DNA from: Agroathelia rolfsii
Lineage: Eukaryota; Basidiomycota; Agaricomycetes; Amylocorticiales; Amylocorticiaceae
Length of the DNA: 64,000 bases
Direction of reading: 5' to 3'
NCBI GenBank assembly: GCA_018343915.1
Contig: JABRWF010000005.1
Location: 3,011,001-3,075,000, forward strand
Of the stretch, positions 34,072 through 45,176 are shown piece by piece. How positions within the stretch are numbered: the stretch's first letter is position 1; the number at the start of each line of letters is the position of its first letter. A program made the position numbers and the translations under genes. The notes beneath the pieces were generated by a model. The model was not told the origin of the DNA, made no database searches, and saw only the letters and a program-made list of their open reading frames with translations.

Positions 34072-34966
34072 TTATTTACTCTGTTGGGTTTCTTCGGCCA
34101 TCAAGTCAAGAGAAAATCCATCCTGCTCCAGTTTTTCTGTCAGAGTAATCAAGACAGGTTGGGCTCGTTCCCAGAATTGCTGCCATTGTGGCTGCTTAGG
34201 TGCAAGTCCACCATGCTCAAGGTATGTTTCTGTTAACGGCGGTAAGGCGTCCGCAATTGCAAATAGCTCTGCAAATTTGCTGCGTAAGGGAGAAGCTGGA
34301 GGGATGGCTGCGAAATCCTTGACAACGGTGGCGGTCAAGAGCGATATAGCGTTTCGCGCACGTTGCTCAAAAGAATCCTCCGCTGCTTCAACTGTCATGA
34401 AATCCTGAGAAAATTTTCAGCCTCTTTTGAACTAGAAACAAGCAGCATATGTTAAAGAGACGCACAAGTAAAAACTGTTCGGGGTTCTCTCTAGGAAGAC
34501 CTAGGAATAGGAAGATTTGGAAAGCTCGAGACCAAGCCCGTTGAAGCCGGTCTTCTGGTTCAAGGTGGCCCTGTGGTGCACTTGTCATGGTGACATACGC
34601 AGTGTAAGCCGAGCTTTCCAGTAGTTTGAGAAAGGCCTCTGATGGTATTTCGCCCTTCTCTGTGAGCTGGTCTGTAGCTTGCTCAGCTTGGGGAACATCA
34701 GCATCGTCGAAGCTGACGACGGGCTCATTGTCTTTGGTAGACTCTTCTTCAGGTTGAGGTTTTGGTGCATTAGCGTTGTAGAGGTCCGTGTATGAGACGT
34801 GCAGTGGACACGAGGTGTGCAAGCGCCGGGCGTGTGGTGTCAACACAGAAGAATTTGAATATCCAAGTTTGAATGAGTTAGTATGCATAGATGCGCGAAC
34901 AGGAAAGATAGAGCGTCTGAGGACAATGCCTCTATGAGATTGAATAACTTTGCTGATTCTATGCAT
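34072..34966 (-). CDS. Probable mitochondrial protein, unrecognised family
   Basis: Two exons (34966-34466 and 34404-34072) give 278 codons (277 aa). The N-terminus is rich in Arg, Ser and hydrophobics with almost no acid (MHRISKVIQSHRGIVLRRS), a typical mitochondrial targeting sequence, and a likely second cleavage region RRLHTSCPLH. An acidic linker follows (PEEESTKDNEP), then an alpha-helical domain (GEIPSEAFLKLLESSAYTAY; LQRAWSRAFQIFLFLGLP) and a C-terminal helical half (SFEQRARNAISLLTATVV; WQQFWERAQPVLITLTEKL). I do not recognise the family; no catalytic motif is seen. It could be a basidiomycete-specific mitochondrial protein. The next genes on either side give no hint. Confidence 0.7.
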
Positions 34967-35189
34967 TTTCAGTGTAATATTTGAACAGACGGTGAGTTTC
35001 CAAGTTTGCAGTCGTCGAAGTATTACTTGTAAGCAGCTACTTTAAGTTATAGTAACCGGAAGCAAATGACGCTTACATGACACTTGGCCATTTGCGTTCC
35101 ACTCATACCACCACGTTTGCAACGCTGGCCACGTCTGCTGGGTCTTGCTCTTAACATCAGTCTCAGAACCAATCCTTATCTTGAGCTAT

Positions 35190-38100
35190 ATGATAATCAT
35201 GCCAGCGTCATCTTCGCAAGATGTATCTACTCGGATTCTCTCCAGCCTTGACCAAACCACTACACAGAGCTTAACTTCATCCCTCACTACATCTTGGCTA
35301 TCCGAACTCAATGACTCTACCTACGAAACGAAGGTATTGCTATGATGTTATTCCTAGGTAGCTAAATGTAGTGACACACTTCTAGCGACAAATCCATGAC
35401 CGCATTCATTCTGACTTGCCCAACTTTACACGTCAATTCGAGTCTTCCAAGCTTGTCCAGACACGTTTAAGTGTTCTTTCAACCCATGTGGACAACTTGA
35501 ACCATGAAATATCTAATGATGAGGTCGTTCTTAACTCTACACTCGCTGTATGCTTATGTCTGATCCAAAGTCTTTAGACAGGTCTGATACCCGTCTTCGT
35601 CCGTACATTATCAGCACACCATGCCCTATCACAGGAGGCTGCAAATGCTTCATCGATTTCTACGGCATTATCTATCCTGAATACATGTTATAGAACAATT
35701 GGAGACTTTGGTGCACTTACAGACAAGGGAGAGCTACCACAGGCAATGAAGGTGTCCGCAGAAATCGAGAAATTGTTAGACGATCTGCCGGATTATTTCC
35801 AGAGGGCAAAAATTACTGCGGAACTGAGGGTTTGTTTTTTGGATTTGAATGAAATTGTGTGCACTCAACTTACGCATCTTCAGAGTAAATACCGTATTAT
35901 GTGCGACAGAGCGGAAGAGCAACTCTCAGATGCATACAAACGGGGCATATCCATATCTTCGACAGAATTTTCGATTAATCCGGCTGTGCAAGGTAGGCAG
36001 TCTTCTAAATATCCCCATTCCCGTAGCTCACCTCACCTAGTCCGAGGCTCGAAAACAATCCTGGAACTTCGCTCTATACTGAACTCGCTGCCACCTGCAT
36101 CCTTGGAGAGGCATCTCCAATCTCTCCGACGAGACCTCACCTCGCAATACATCGAGCCAATATCTTCTCAGTCGGCTACTGTAGCAATCTCTCCCCCCAA
36201 GCCCGCCTCCTCCTTGTCGAGTGGCACTGTACCAATGACCCTGAACCTATATCCCACCCCACCATCCGCCTCAACGCCTGAGCCTGAGCCATCAATCTCT
36301 ATCGCTAACTTATCCACTTTATTGCGCTTCCTTTCCAATTATTTCTTTCCTCTACTCCACCCCTCAACCTTGGATCATTTTCAAAAGGCTCTCATCAAAC
36401 CTCTCTCCTCTGCTGTACTGAACAACACATTGCTTCCCGCGTTGCCAACCGCCCTATCAAACGTACCCCCATTCCTCAAACTCTGTGAACAAGCCGTTAA
36501 ATTCGAAGGAGATGTTATTGAAGGCATTCTCGCTGCTAGTCGCGCTCAGGATTCGGATATTAGGCAATGGGTGACTGATGTACCGGGTCATGTAGAGCGC
36601 AAGCGCAGAATTGAGATTCTGGATAATGCCAGGGGTATCATTATGCGTGCTGCTACAAACGGTGCTGCCGGGGAGACTTTCACAGCGGAGAAGCCTGTCG
36701 AGAATCTGGCTACTGTCATGAACGGGGTTGTTCCAGAGGTGGGGAGTGCACCAGTTGAGGAAACCAGTTTCCCTCAAGCCAACAGTGCTCACGACGAGTC
36801 AAAGCCGGGAGTTGGGTTGGGTATTACACAAGTCAATGGAACTGACAAGGATTCGGTTGTCGATGAGGAGGAAATGGGCGAGATCCCGGACGAGGATGCG
36901 TGGGGACTTGATGATGACGAAGGTTTTGGAGAAGACACGCCTGAAGAGAAGAATGCCGCAAATTCCAATGGACACGCTCCGGAATCATCCAAGGCTGGCC
37001 CTTCAAACGGACATGCACACACATCTATCACACCGTCAAGGCCCAAGGCTGACGACTCTGCCGATGCCTGGGGCTTTGATGACCAAGAGGAGGCGGAGCC
37101 TGAGGAATCATGGCCTGAAGGAAATGTGAATGGCAACGCAGGAGAAGACGAAGTAGGCTGGGACGATGATCCATGGGGCGAGGCTGAGAACAATGCGGAA
37201 CCAACTGCGCCGTCCACCACAACCCACACAAAAGTACATGCTAATGGCCAATCAAACGGGTTCTATAACGGAGATGTGGCAGCTAACGGGCATCTATCTT
37301 CTAAGCTGACGGAGAAGAAGCCTACTGGTCTTCACGTCGATCCTGTACCCGTTGAGACATACTCCGTGTCAACCCGCGTGCGCGAGATTGTTGCGCTCGT
37401 CAAGAGTACATTAGACGAGGGACGTGCATTGGCTGACTCGCGTCTCTTCATTCGGTTCTTGTCATCGATGGCCCTCTCATCGGCCAATGGTCACCAATCG
37501 TCATTTACACAAGGTAGTCTTTTAACCGCCTCTGCTTCGTCGATACTAGACTTGTACCGGGCCCTGTATCCCGTGGCGTTTATGCAAGTCCTACAAGGCT
37601 CTTCAGCCAAGGCGATGCAATTTTCGAATGACTGTGGATATATTCACGCCGAAATGTCGAAGCTTGGCCCCAGTCCCAGCAGCAATGCATCGTGGGAGCG
37701 ATTTACCGACTCTACCGAGAGATTGAAAGTGTTGAGTGAAAGCTGGTACATTGATACAGTTGTGAGTAGAGTTCTTTTCTATCCGAAATAAACCCGAGAT
37801 TCTAACTAATGCTGATGGGATTACATAGGAACGCCAAAAAGAACACTTGAAGAAATTCGTAGACTTTGCGGATGGTCTGACTGATTCCGCCGATGATGAT
37901 CGTTTCAACGAGCTGGAGAGCACTTTTGCGCAAATCTTGAGAGATATCCGGGTTGTTGCTCAGCAATGGAAGGTAACGACATAACTTATATCCAGATTTA
38001 CCCAGACACGGAACTAACATGCTCGCTTTCTCGATATTCTAGAATGTACTCGCACGAAGTAAATATCTCTACACTATTGGAATACTCGTTGAGTCTGTCT

Positions 38101-38591
38101 TGTCCCGGATTCTCGACGATGTCCTAGCTCTGGATGACATACCCGAGGTGGAGTCACACCGGCTGAGCGAACTTTGCAAGATCTTGAGCGCACTTGAGGG
38201 GCTATTTGTCCAAGACCCAGACGAGGTATTTGTTGAATGCTCTCCTGGATCCTAGTTTTCAAGCATTGATCCATGTATTATGTTTACAGCCTTCACTCGT
38301 CGTAACATATGTCCCCTCATGGTTGAAGTATTCCTACCTGTCCGAGCTTCTTGTGAGTCGATTGAATAATTCGTTTTGTGATATGTTAATAATTATTTTT
38401 CTGTTATTCAGGAAGCCTCACTTGCGGACATCTCTTACCTCTTCAACGAAGGTGCACTTGTCGATTTTGAAGTCGACGAGCTCGTTAAACTTTTGCGTGC
38501 ACTGTTCGCCGACACGCCCCTGCGTGCCACGACAATCGAGAAGGTTATGCGGGGCCATCCCAAGTCGCCGATGGATGATAGTTCGCCTTGA
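35190..38591 (+). CDS. ZW10/Dsl1-type vesicle tethering protein
   Basis: Subunit of the ER tether (Dsl1/NRZ complex) that captures Golgi-derived COPI vesicles; in animals the same protein acts at kinetochores. Eight exons (35190-35333, 35386-35523, 35578-35829, 35884-37761, 37829-37972, 38043-38225, 38290-38352, 38412-38591) total 994 codons (993 aa). The N-terminal half is helical coiled-coil (EIEKLLDDLPDYFQRAKITA). A disordered acidic region (about residues 495-610) carries repeated tryptophans in acid (DAWGLDDDE, ADAWGFDD, EVGWDDDPWGE), resembling the coatomer-binding lasso of yeast Dsl1. The C-terminal domain (SYLFNEGALVDFEVDELVKL, LRALFADTPLR) matches ZW10. The start could also be the ATG nine bases downstream. 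Family call rests on the C-terminal domain and the lasso. Confidence 0.8.
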
Positions 38592-39334
38592 TTTTGTTGT
38601 TTCTAAGGATGTGTCTGTATTACTCTATTTTGTCTTATGTTTTTGTTTATTCTGCCGTCCTGGGATATTTGGAGAAGAGACTATATACATTGCCTATTCC
38701 TGTGGCGTGATGTTTATGAGAAGTGTACTTAGTTTTCGTCATATTCATGACAATGCTTCTTCAAATCAATGGTTGAGTTTGTGTACGCTGTTTTTCATTC
38801 CGAATTACGTTTCTGTGCTATCCACTGATGTCCATGCTATGAGCGTCGGACGTTCACTATGATCCTCAGCTATGCCACATTCCATTGTTTCGTTCATATA
38901 CCTACAAGTTCATAACCTGAAAACTACGCTGACTATATGGATATTATTAAATGTACTCATGTTTATGATTAGCATCGTGACGACGTTGACTTGAAACCAT
39001 CGGAACATCAGAACAAACACGGGGCCTTTAGCATCCTTAACCAGAAGTGTTATTATTATTCTCTTCTCCCCAACGTATAGCACGTCAACCCGCCGGGCGT
39101 TACGGGGTCAACGTCTACTCTCGGGCTATTCTTTGGCTTATGAGTACTATGGACCGCTTCAGAACAACTGCTGCCAGACATTTTGCATGGTTCGATCGAT
39201 CATATATTATCGACTGGTGAGATACAAGTCTACTTCTTTGTATAAGTACGAGAATCTCGCTCGAATGTTCCCTTCTCGGTATATATAGGGCGATAGCCAG
39301 TGCTCTTTGGGTTCTCTCACTTTTCATAAAAACC
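38592..39334. other. Intergenic, ZW10 to PAP2
   Basis: About 740 bp. A TATATATA stretch at about 39280-39287, 50 bp before the PAP2 start, may be its core promoter. A minus-strand open frame (39115-39336) shows no family resemblance. Confidence 0.45.
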
Positions 39335-40383
39335 ATGCCCGTTTACGAACGGGAATTTGATGTCAAGGACCCTCTAATAAGTCACCCACATGGCAAACAG
39401 CAGTAAGACCATGCACTACATTTGCTAAATGAAATCAATTAAGCACGATTGTTTATGATTTCGCAGAATCAGTGGACATACAAATGCCTATGTTTCCCTC
39501 TTTGTCCCTGCCGTGGTTTTCGTTGTGGGCGGGCTGATGCGGAAATCAACAATCAATGCTCATCATAGTCTTCTGGCTTTATGGGCATCAAGGTATTATA
39601 AAGCTCCGTGTCGAGGCGGAATGCAGGACTCAATTGATACAGAGGAATGTCTGCACTACTAACGGATTTTATTAAAAACCGTGTTGGTGAGAAATGCCAT
39701 TTGTGATCTGAAATAAGTGGCATGCTGAAATCTACATTTACGACTACAAGGGCGACTTAGACCAGATTTTCTTAGCAGGTGCAAATGGAGCGCTTCCAAG
39801 GCCGCATGCAAAGGGTGTGTTATTAGAAAGATGACATATTTTTAATATCATCACGCCTAATGAAATATTGATGGGCACAGAAATGTAGATGCCATCCTCG
39901 ACGGACGGCAGTCTTTCCCATCTGGACATTCATCAATTGCTTTCGCAGGTATGACTCTGTTGTCCCTGTACATAGCTGGCACTACGGGTGCTTGGAATCC
40001 AAATGCATCACGGAGCACACCTTCAATTTTGAGAAGCCGCCTTTTGCGGCTCACGCTCTCGATCGCTCCTTTGGTATGGGCCTTATGGGTGGCTATATCC
40101 CGAGTAGAAGATTATGTGAGTGGTTGCATCCAATATCTCCACCATGATAACATGGACGTGAGCTGAACCTGCGCAGAGACATCATAAAGAGGATGTCATT
40201 GTAGGTAGCCTCATTGGCATAACTACCTCGTTCATCTGTTACCTATTATACTTCCCCAACCCATTCACAACGCAGGAGATGGGGGAACCAAGGGCATCTC
40301 ACTCGGACAGTATAAATGGAAGGTTTTCAAATGACGGTACATATGAATTGGCTAGACTAGAAGAAGATATAGGACACGTTTGA
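39335..40383 (+). CDS. PAP2-family lipid phosphate phosphatase
   Basis: Membrane phosphatase acting on diacylglycerol pyrophosphate, phosphatidate or related lipids (yeast Dpp1/Lpp1 type). Six exons (39335-39402, 39467-39592, 39643-39686, 39751-39814, 39881-40115, 40177-40383) total 248 codons (247 aa), near family size. All three catalytic motifs are intact once spliced: KNRVGRLRP (K-X6-RP) spanning an exon junction, SFPSGHSS (PSGH), and SRVEDYRHHKEDV (SR-X5-H). DPLISHPHGKQQI at the N-terminus is also typical. Hydrophobic segments (VSLFVPAVVFVVGGL, LLSLYIAG, LSIAPLVWALWVAI, SLIGITTSFICYLLYF) are consistent with six helices. Exons are short, one of 44 nt. Confidence 0.92.
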
Positions 40384-40431
40384 TGCAAAGGGGGGAAATG
40401 TAAATAATGAATGGATACGGGCGTAGTTAAA

Positions 40432-42993
40432 TCATGTGTTGGATGCGGTGTTGTCGCGGACAAAGATCCATCGATCCCCCACACGCTGCATTCGCCCACC
40501 ACCTCCGGCCCGCGAGCTATCGGTACTTGAATCGACTTGAGCATTAGACACTGACTCGCTTGACACCTCTTCCTCTGTGGTCTCTCCAAGCACAATCGCA
40601 TCTGAGCCTGAGTATCCGTAATTCGAACCTTTGCGTTGATTTCCATTGCTATAACCGTGAGAGTGATGGCCTTCCTCGCTCCATACACTACCATTCTGCG
40701 TGGGCGCCAATCTATCCCCGGGCCAATTAGATTGATCCCACTGCTGCTGCTGCATTGAGGAAGATGATTGCTGCTGTACAGGTGCGTGTATGTCGGCAAC
40801 ATCTCCCCCACTTCCTGCGATCAACCCATTCTGCATCATGCCCCCCATCATAATGAACTGCAACAGCTCCTCCTGCGATGGCGGGTGCCCATGTGTTACT
40901 TGCCACATCTCGCCCAACGTTTTCCATGACTGTGCTGACGTATAGTCAAATGCAGATATGTCGAATTGCTCCAGCCCTAAGGCCTGCTGTTGCATTTGGG
41001 AAGAGGATTCTGACACCTTTTCCACATCTACAGATTTAAGCTTCGATGGTTCATGGATAGCAGGTACAGACGAAGGTTCATCACTCGACATAGACATTTG
41101 ATCAACATCGGCAATGCTGTTTTTTTCTATCTTCTCAACTGCAGAAGGTCCAGCGGATGTAGAAGAGTGGCCGAGGCGAGCACGCCGAGGGTCAATGGGG
41201 ATGGGGTTGGCACCAGGGGAAGGGGAATGCGCTTCTTCAGAAGTTGGTTGGCGTCTTTCACGGCCAAATTCATCTACGTCGGCGGATGGGGACTTTGAAG
41301 CTGCCGCATGAGCGCCATCATGAACAGGAGAATGACTAGGATTATAGTTTTGTGGATTTTGTGGCGCGAACCCTGATGCACGACGTGGGCTGGGCGAACG
41401 ACTTCGTCGTCCGTATGTGCGATCCCGATATCGGCCCCGATCATTCCACCTGTCTCGGCCATCCCCGCGGCCGCGCCCTCTATAGCCACCTCTCGGAAAT
41501 CCTCTAGGACCTGTCCTTTCATCATATCCACGTCCATAGTCGTGATCGCGAGAGGTTGATTCATCATATGGTCTTCGTCTGGGATCCCGGTGACCATCAG
41601 CGGCTAAAGGCCCCGTAGGAGAGCGAGGACTTCTGTGAGATTGGTCTACATTGGCAACCCCACTTGTTAGAGGGGGAAACGTTGGCTGAGAGTTAGCATT
41701 GCCGGCAGCCGGCTGAAAATTCGATTGGGCAAGGTGTTGCAGTAGCAGGGCCTGTGCGTCCAGTTGCGGTGGCTGCGTATTTAGTGTTGTTTGGATCCTG
41801 TGGCGCAATTTAGTATATATAAATCCAGAATGAAATGGAAGATATCGCATTACTTACCCAGAGCTGGTACTCGATACAGCTGCCTGCGTCAGAAGCGCGA
41901 GAAGTGTTGATTGTAGCGCGTCTTGTGGTCCTGGTGTAGCAGGGGTAATGGAGGGCGTTGTCGCAGCACGTGAGTCGGGAAACGGCGACGCAACGGCCTG
42001 AGGAATTTGAACTGCCAATGGCGGGGGATCTTTCACTTTCTCGGTCTCTAAGTACGCATATTTTGAAAGTACACTTTAGTTGGTCGCTCATGTGCACATG
42101 ACAAGAGAAAACATTATGGATTGCAGAAGAATATAACACAACGTATTGGAATAGAGATAAGCACCTTGGGCTGTTGGATTCTGTATCACCTCTTTTAGTC
42201 GCGCAATCACAGGCGACGAAAACGTGTTAGACTTTGTCCAAATATCCAGGATTTTCTGAGACTTTTCCTATACCAAATGATAACGTGATTAGATGCACGG
42301 TCTGGGTCGTTATAGTACAAAACAGGAGGGAACGCGCTGCAAATCATCACTTGTTTGCCGTTCACGCGGGCTCTAGTAATGCCTTGTATTAAATCGAAGG
42401 GCGGTTTATGACACATGCGGGTTGCAGTGATGAGCTGAACGTGATTGAACAGGAAAGTGCACAATGCAAATGATGCCATGTCAACTTGAATAAAGGTCTG
42501 GCAGTGCGCGATAGATGGTCGAGTATCTACGGATGACCAGGGGCAGCTGGTAGTGGAAAAACAAACCTTTGATTCTGTATTACCCTCAGTTACCATATCT
42601 TGAAATAAACCCTCCAAAACACCTTCAATCTTGAGCAGAAATGTGGCACAATTGCCCTTTTCTGAGTTGACACTGCCCGTGAGGTTTTTCTTGTTCGCTT
42701 TACTACGTGCAGCACGACACAATGCATCAAATACATAAAGGCTATTGTTTTTCTGCGTCGCTCCGAGTGACTTATGCGTTCTGTAAAGGATTGACACGAG
42801 TTGCGTGTCTTTCTGCAATAGATGGGTTTTTGCAAGTGAGCCCTCCTTGGAGTAAGTTGCTCGGGGCCAAATGTGGACTGACCTCCATAAGGTTTAGCGC
42901 AATTTCTATTAGCTTCTGTATCTTGGATGCTGACAGTCGCTTCGCCTGAACGACTTCTTTGAGCGTTGATTCAAACACCTGAGACATATCCAT
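40432..42993 (-). CDS. CID (RPR) domain protein, RNA polymerase II CTD binding
   Basis: The N-terminal CTD-interaction domain reads the phosphorylated C-terminal tail of RNA polymerase II. Five exons (42993-42883, 42812-42567, 42267-42165, 42047-41858, 41797-40432) total 672 codons (671 aa). The CID covers about residues 1-150: ESTLKEVVQAKRLSASKIQK, SILYRTHKSLGATQKNNSLY, VFDALCRAAR and EKSQKILDIWTKSNTF. The rest is disordered: Pro/Gln-rich, then an RG/RS-rich stretch (RGGYRGRGRGDGRDRW, SRSPSPRR), then Gln-rich to the end. Nrd1/Seb1/SCAF proteins share this plan but usually carry an RRM, which I do not see. A role in termination or 3' processing is inferred. The third intron is unusually long (299 nt). 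Divergent from PET117. Confidence 0.82.
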
Positions 42994-43324
42994 GAGCAGC
43001 GCGTTTTGACTAGCATCGCCTCAGATTACCTCCGTTGAGGTCATCCCGATGAGAACAGACAGGGACAGTGAAAGCCCAACTATTAGACTAAAGATACAGT
43101 AAATGAAGTTAAGACAAGACAGAGAATGTTAACCACAAGACGAGAAGGAAATGTAAAGCAGAGATGATGAACAGAGTCTTGATCTTGCTGGTGGTGGTCG
43201 GAGTTCAAGATATAGCAGAAGAGCGTTTGTGTCCGACTTCGCTTATTGCATACCCTCGTCAAACCCGTCATCACTCTACTCGTTGTCTATTCTGTTGCAT
43301 CTGGTACAGAATTGTGGAATAGAC
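42994..43324. promoter_or_regulatory. Divergent promoter, CID gene / PET117
   Basis: 331 bp between opposite start codons. No distinctive motif is recognised. Confidence 0.4.
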
Positions 43325-43634
43325 ATGTCTCGTGCCTCGAAATATACACTGATTGGTTCTATAATCTTTTCCACTTTTATGATATGGGGCGTTCACTTTC
43401 AGCAGACCCAGGAACGCGAGGTCTGACTGTAATTATGCCTTTCATGTGTCAGATGGCTGAGTGTGTTTCTAGAATATGTACCAAGGTGTCTTGCGAGACG
43501 ATGAACGGCGTCGAGAGAAGCTACGGAGACGTGAAGAAGAGTTACAAGAGTCCCAGCGGAAGCGAGCTCTGTACGAGAGCGTACAACATGTTACGCCTCA
43601 GACCAATAACGGCGACGTAGATGGACCCAGCTAA
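43325..43634 (+). CDS. PET117: Cytochrome c oxidase assembly protein PET117
   Basis: Small inner-membrane assembly factor that supports haem A synthesis and COX maturation with Cox15. Two exons (43325-43420, 43473-43634) give 86 codons (85 aa). The opening MSRASKYTLIGSIIFS with a single transmembrane segment (LIGSIIFSTFMIWGVHF) and QERE, then MYQGVLRDDERRREKLRRRE after the intron, match fungal PET117 closely. The remainder is a charged coiled coil ending in an unconserved tail. Exon 1 alone reads as a 32-residue peptide ending in a stop inside the intron, so simple ORF calling misses the gene. Confidence 0.93.
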
Positions 43635-43872
43635 CGATAATCAATCCAGCTGCTTCCCCCTGTCTAGTATAGCATGCTCATAATACGGTCTCGGAAGGAT
43701 TCAAATTGTACCTGGCCTTTTGCAGGTAGTCCCCGCATCAAGTATATGTGAGCGAATTGACTTAGGGGGCGGAATCTCACCCGCAATCTCAGTTCAAGTG
43801 ACGACAGATACATTTCATATGAATTCGAAGAGAAAATATGCACGAGATATGATATCATACCACAGTAGCCTA

Positions 43873-44832
43873 CTAACGATTCTTGCTCTCAGACTCATCC
43901 CAGCCCAACGTTAGCCATACAACCCACCTCCTTCTCTCCTTCTCGTCCTCATCCTCGGCTCGGGTCACGTCCCAGTCCCTTCGTTGAATTCCGCCTACTT
44001 CGTGCTCCTGAATGCTCAGTACGGCCAAAGGCGACTTCATGACACGTTCTAAGAATGCTTGCACCGTCCAGCGACCAGTGTGAAAACCTGCCACCAAATA
44101 TACGCGAGATTCCACACTCTTTGTGAGCGTCATACAGAGGGTCTTGATGAATGTAGCATGCGTCTCCGAATTCCACAGAGTATCTGCAGCTACGACGATG
44201 TCAAACATATTTGATGCAGCATCTTCCTGATTAGTGTTTTGTCCATTCGATGGTAAGGATGACAGAGCGTTTTGCAAGGGCGAGGTTTCTTCTCCCCAAG
44301 CATAACCAACTGCCTTGCAGCAGTTTTTAAGGCCACTGACGTGAATATTTTGCTCAAGGGTACGGATGATTAACGGATCCGGGTAATCACTGACAACCAC
44401 TCGCGCTCGGAATGACATGAGGCGCGAAATCAGTATAGATGGCAGCCCTGCGCCTGCTCCTAGCTCTAATATAGACAGGCAGCGATGATGATCTACCATA
44501 TCGTGCGGTTCCTTCCACGGGGGTAGTGCCTCGAGACGATCCAGATGATCTACTATGTGTAAAGCTGACACCCATACTGAGGACGCATGTAAAGACCAGT
44601 TTCCAGGGGCAGTGTCCGGAACTTTGAGTTTTATGGGGGCATTCAATGCGTGGCTTTCTGGGCCATCCGTATAGAACGCTTTAACTACTGTTCGTTTGGG
44701 CTGATATACGAAAATGTCATTAGCGGAAGAATGTGCGATTGGAGTATATCCGTATAGGGTATCTAGCGATCCCCCTAATATGTCAGCTTCATCTTCATAC
44801 ATTTGGTTCTGAGAACTCTCAATATACTGCAT
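43873..44832 (-). CDS. Lysine methyltransferase family 16 (EFM7/NNT1-like)
   Basis: Seven-beta-strand SAM-dependent methyltransferase; the closest recognisable type is yeast Efm7, which methylates the N-terminus and Lys2 of eEF1A. A single exon of 320 codons (319 aa), unusual here where most genes are split. SAM-binding motif I is LSILELGAGAGLPSILIS, followed by VVVSDYPDP (the acidic loop, with the DYPD characteristic of this group), then FDIVVAADTLWNSETH (post-II). The N-terminal region, FVYQPKRTVVKAFYTDGP and SVWVSALHIVDHL, fits the family's preamble. A second ATG (MYEDEADIL) ten codons in could be the real start. Substrate is inferred by family only. Confidence 0.82.
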   Translation of the reverse strand: MQYIESSQNQMYEDEADILGGSLDTLYGYTPIAHSSANDIFVYQPKRTVVKAFYTDGPESHALNAPIKLKVPDTAPGNWSLHASSVWVSALHIVDHLDRLEALPPWKEPHDMVDHHRCLSILELGAGAGLPSILISRLMSFRARVVVSDYPDPLIIRTLEQNIHVSGLKNCCKAVGYAWGEETSPLQNALSSLPSNGQNTNQEDAASNMFDIVVAADTLWNSETHATFIKTLCMTLTKSVESRVYLVAGFHTGRWTVQAFLERVMKSPLAVLSIQEHEVGGIQRRDWDVTRAEDEDEKERRRWVVWLTLGWDESESKNR

Positions 44833-45176
44833 TATAATGATGTGAATACGACTGTGCTGTCAGTAGTAATTGTGATTACGAATCCAAAGCCACTTACAAC
44901 GATGTAGTGATTCTGATAAACAGTTGACCTTGATGTTTGGTTCCGCTTGCTAGTAACATTAGCGCGGCGTGTCTTCGACTTCAAGTTCAAGTGCCAGTGA
45001 CTTCAATATCAACGTCGAACTTGAAGACGTTACCTCTATTGCTTTAATCACAGCTTCATTTATCTGGCTGAAGACTTTCAAATAAATTAGCCTGACTGTG
45101 CAACTACTGGCTGTATTGTACGGGTAAAGCCGACTCATGCGCCAGTGAATTGGCGAGACTACTGACAACTGGAGCT
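44833..45176. promoter_or_regulatory. Divergent promoter, methyltransferase / RED
   Basis: 344 bp between opposite start codons; no motif is recognised. Confidence 0.4.

Noticed and set aside
39115..39336. Minus-strand open frame opposite the PAP2 promoter
   Set aside because: Overlaps the start of the PAP2 gene and has no family resemblance.
42268..42566. Coding potential in the long third intron of the CID gene
   Set aside because: Joining the flanking exons directly (TESK to EKSQKILDIW) reproduces the CID fold; the frames inside the intron are unrelated.
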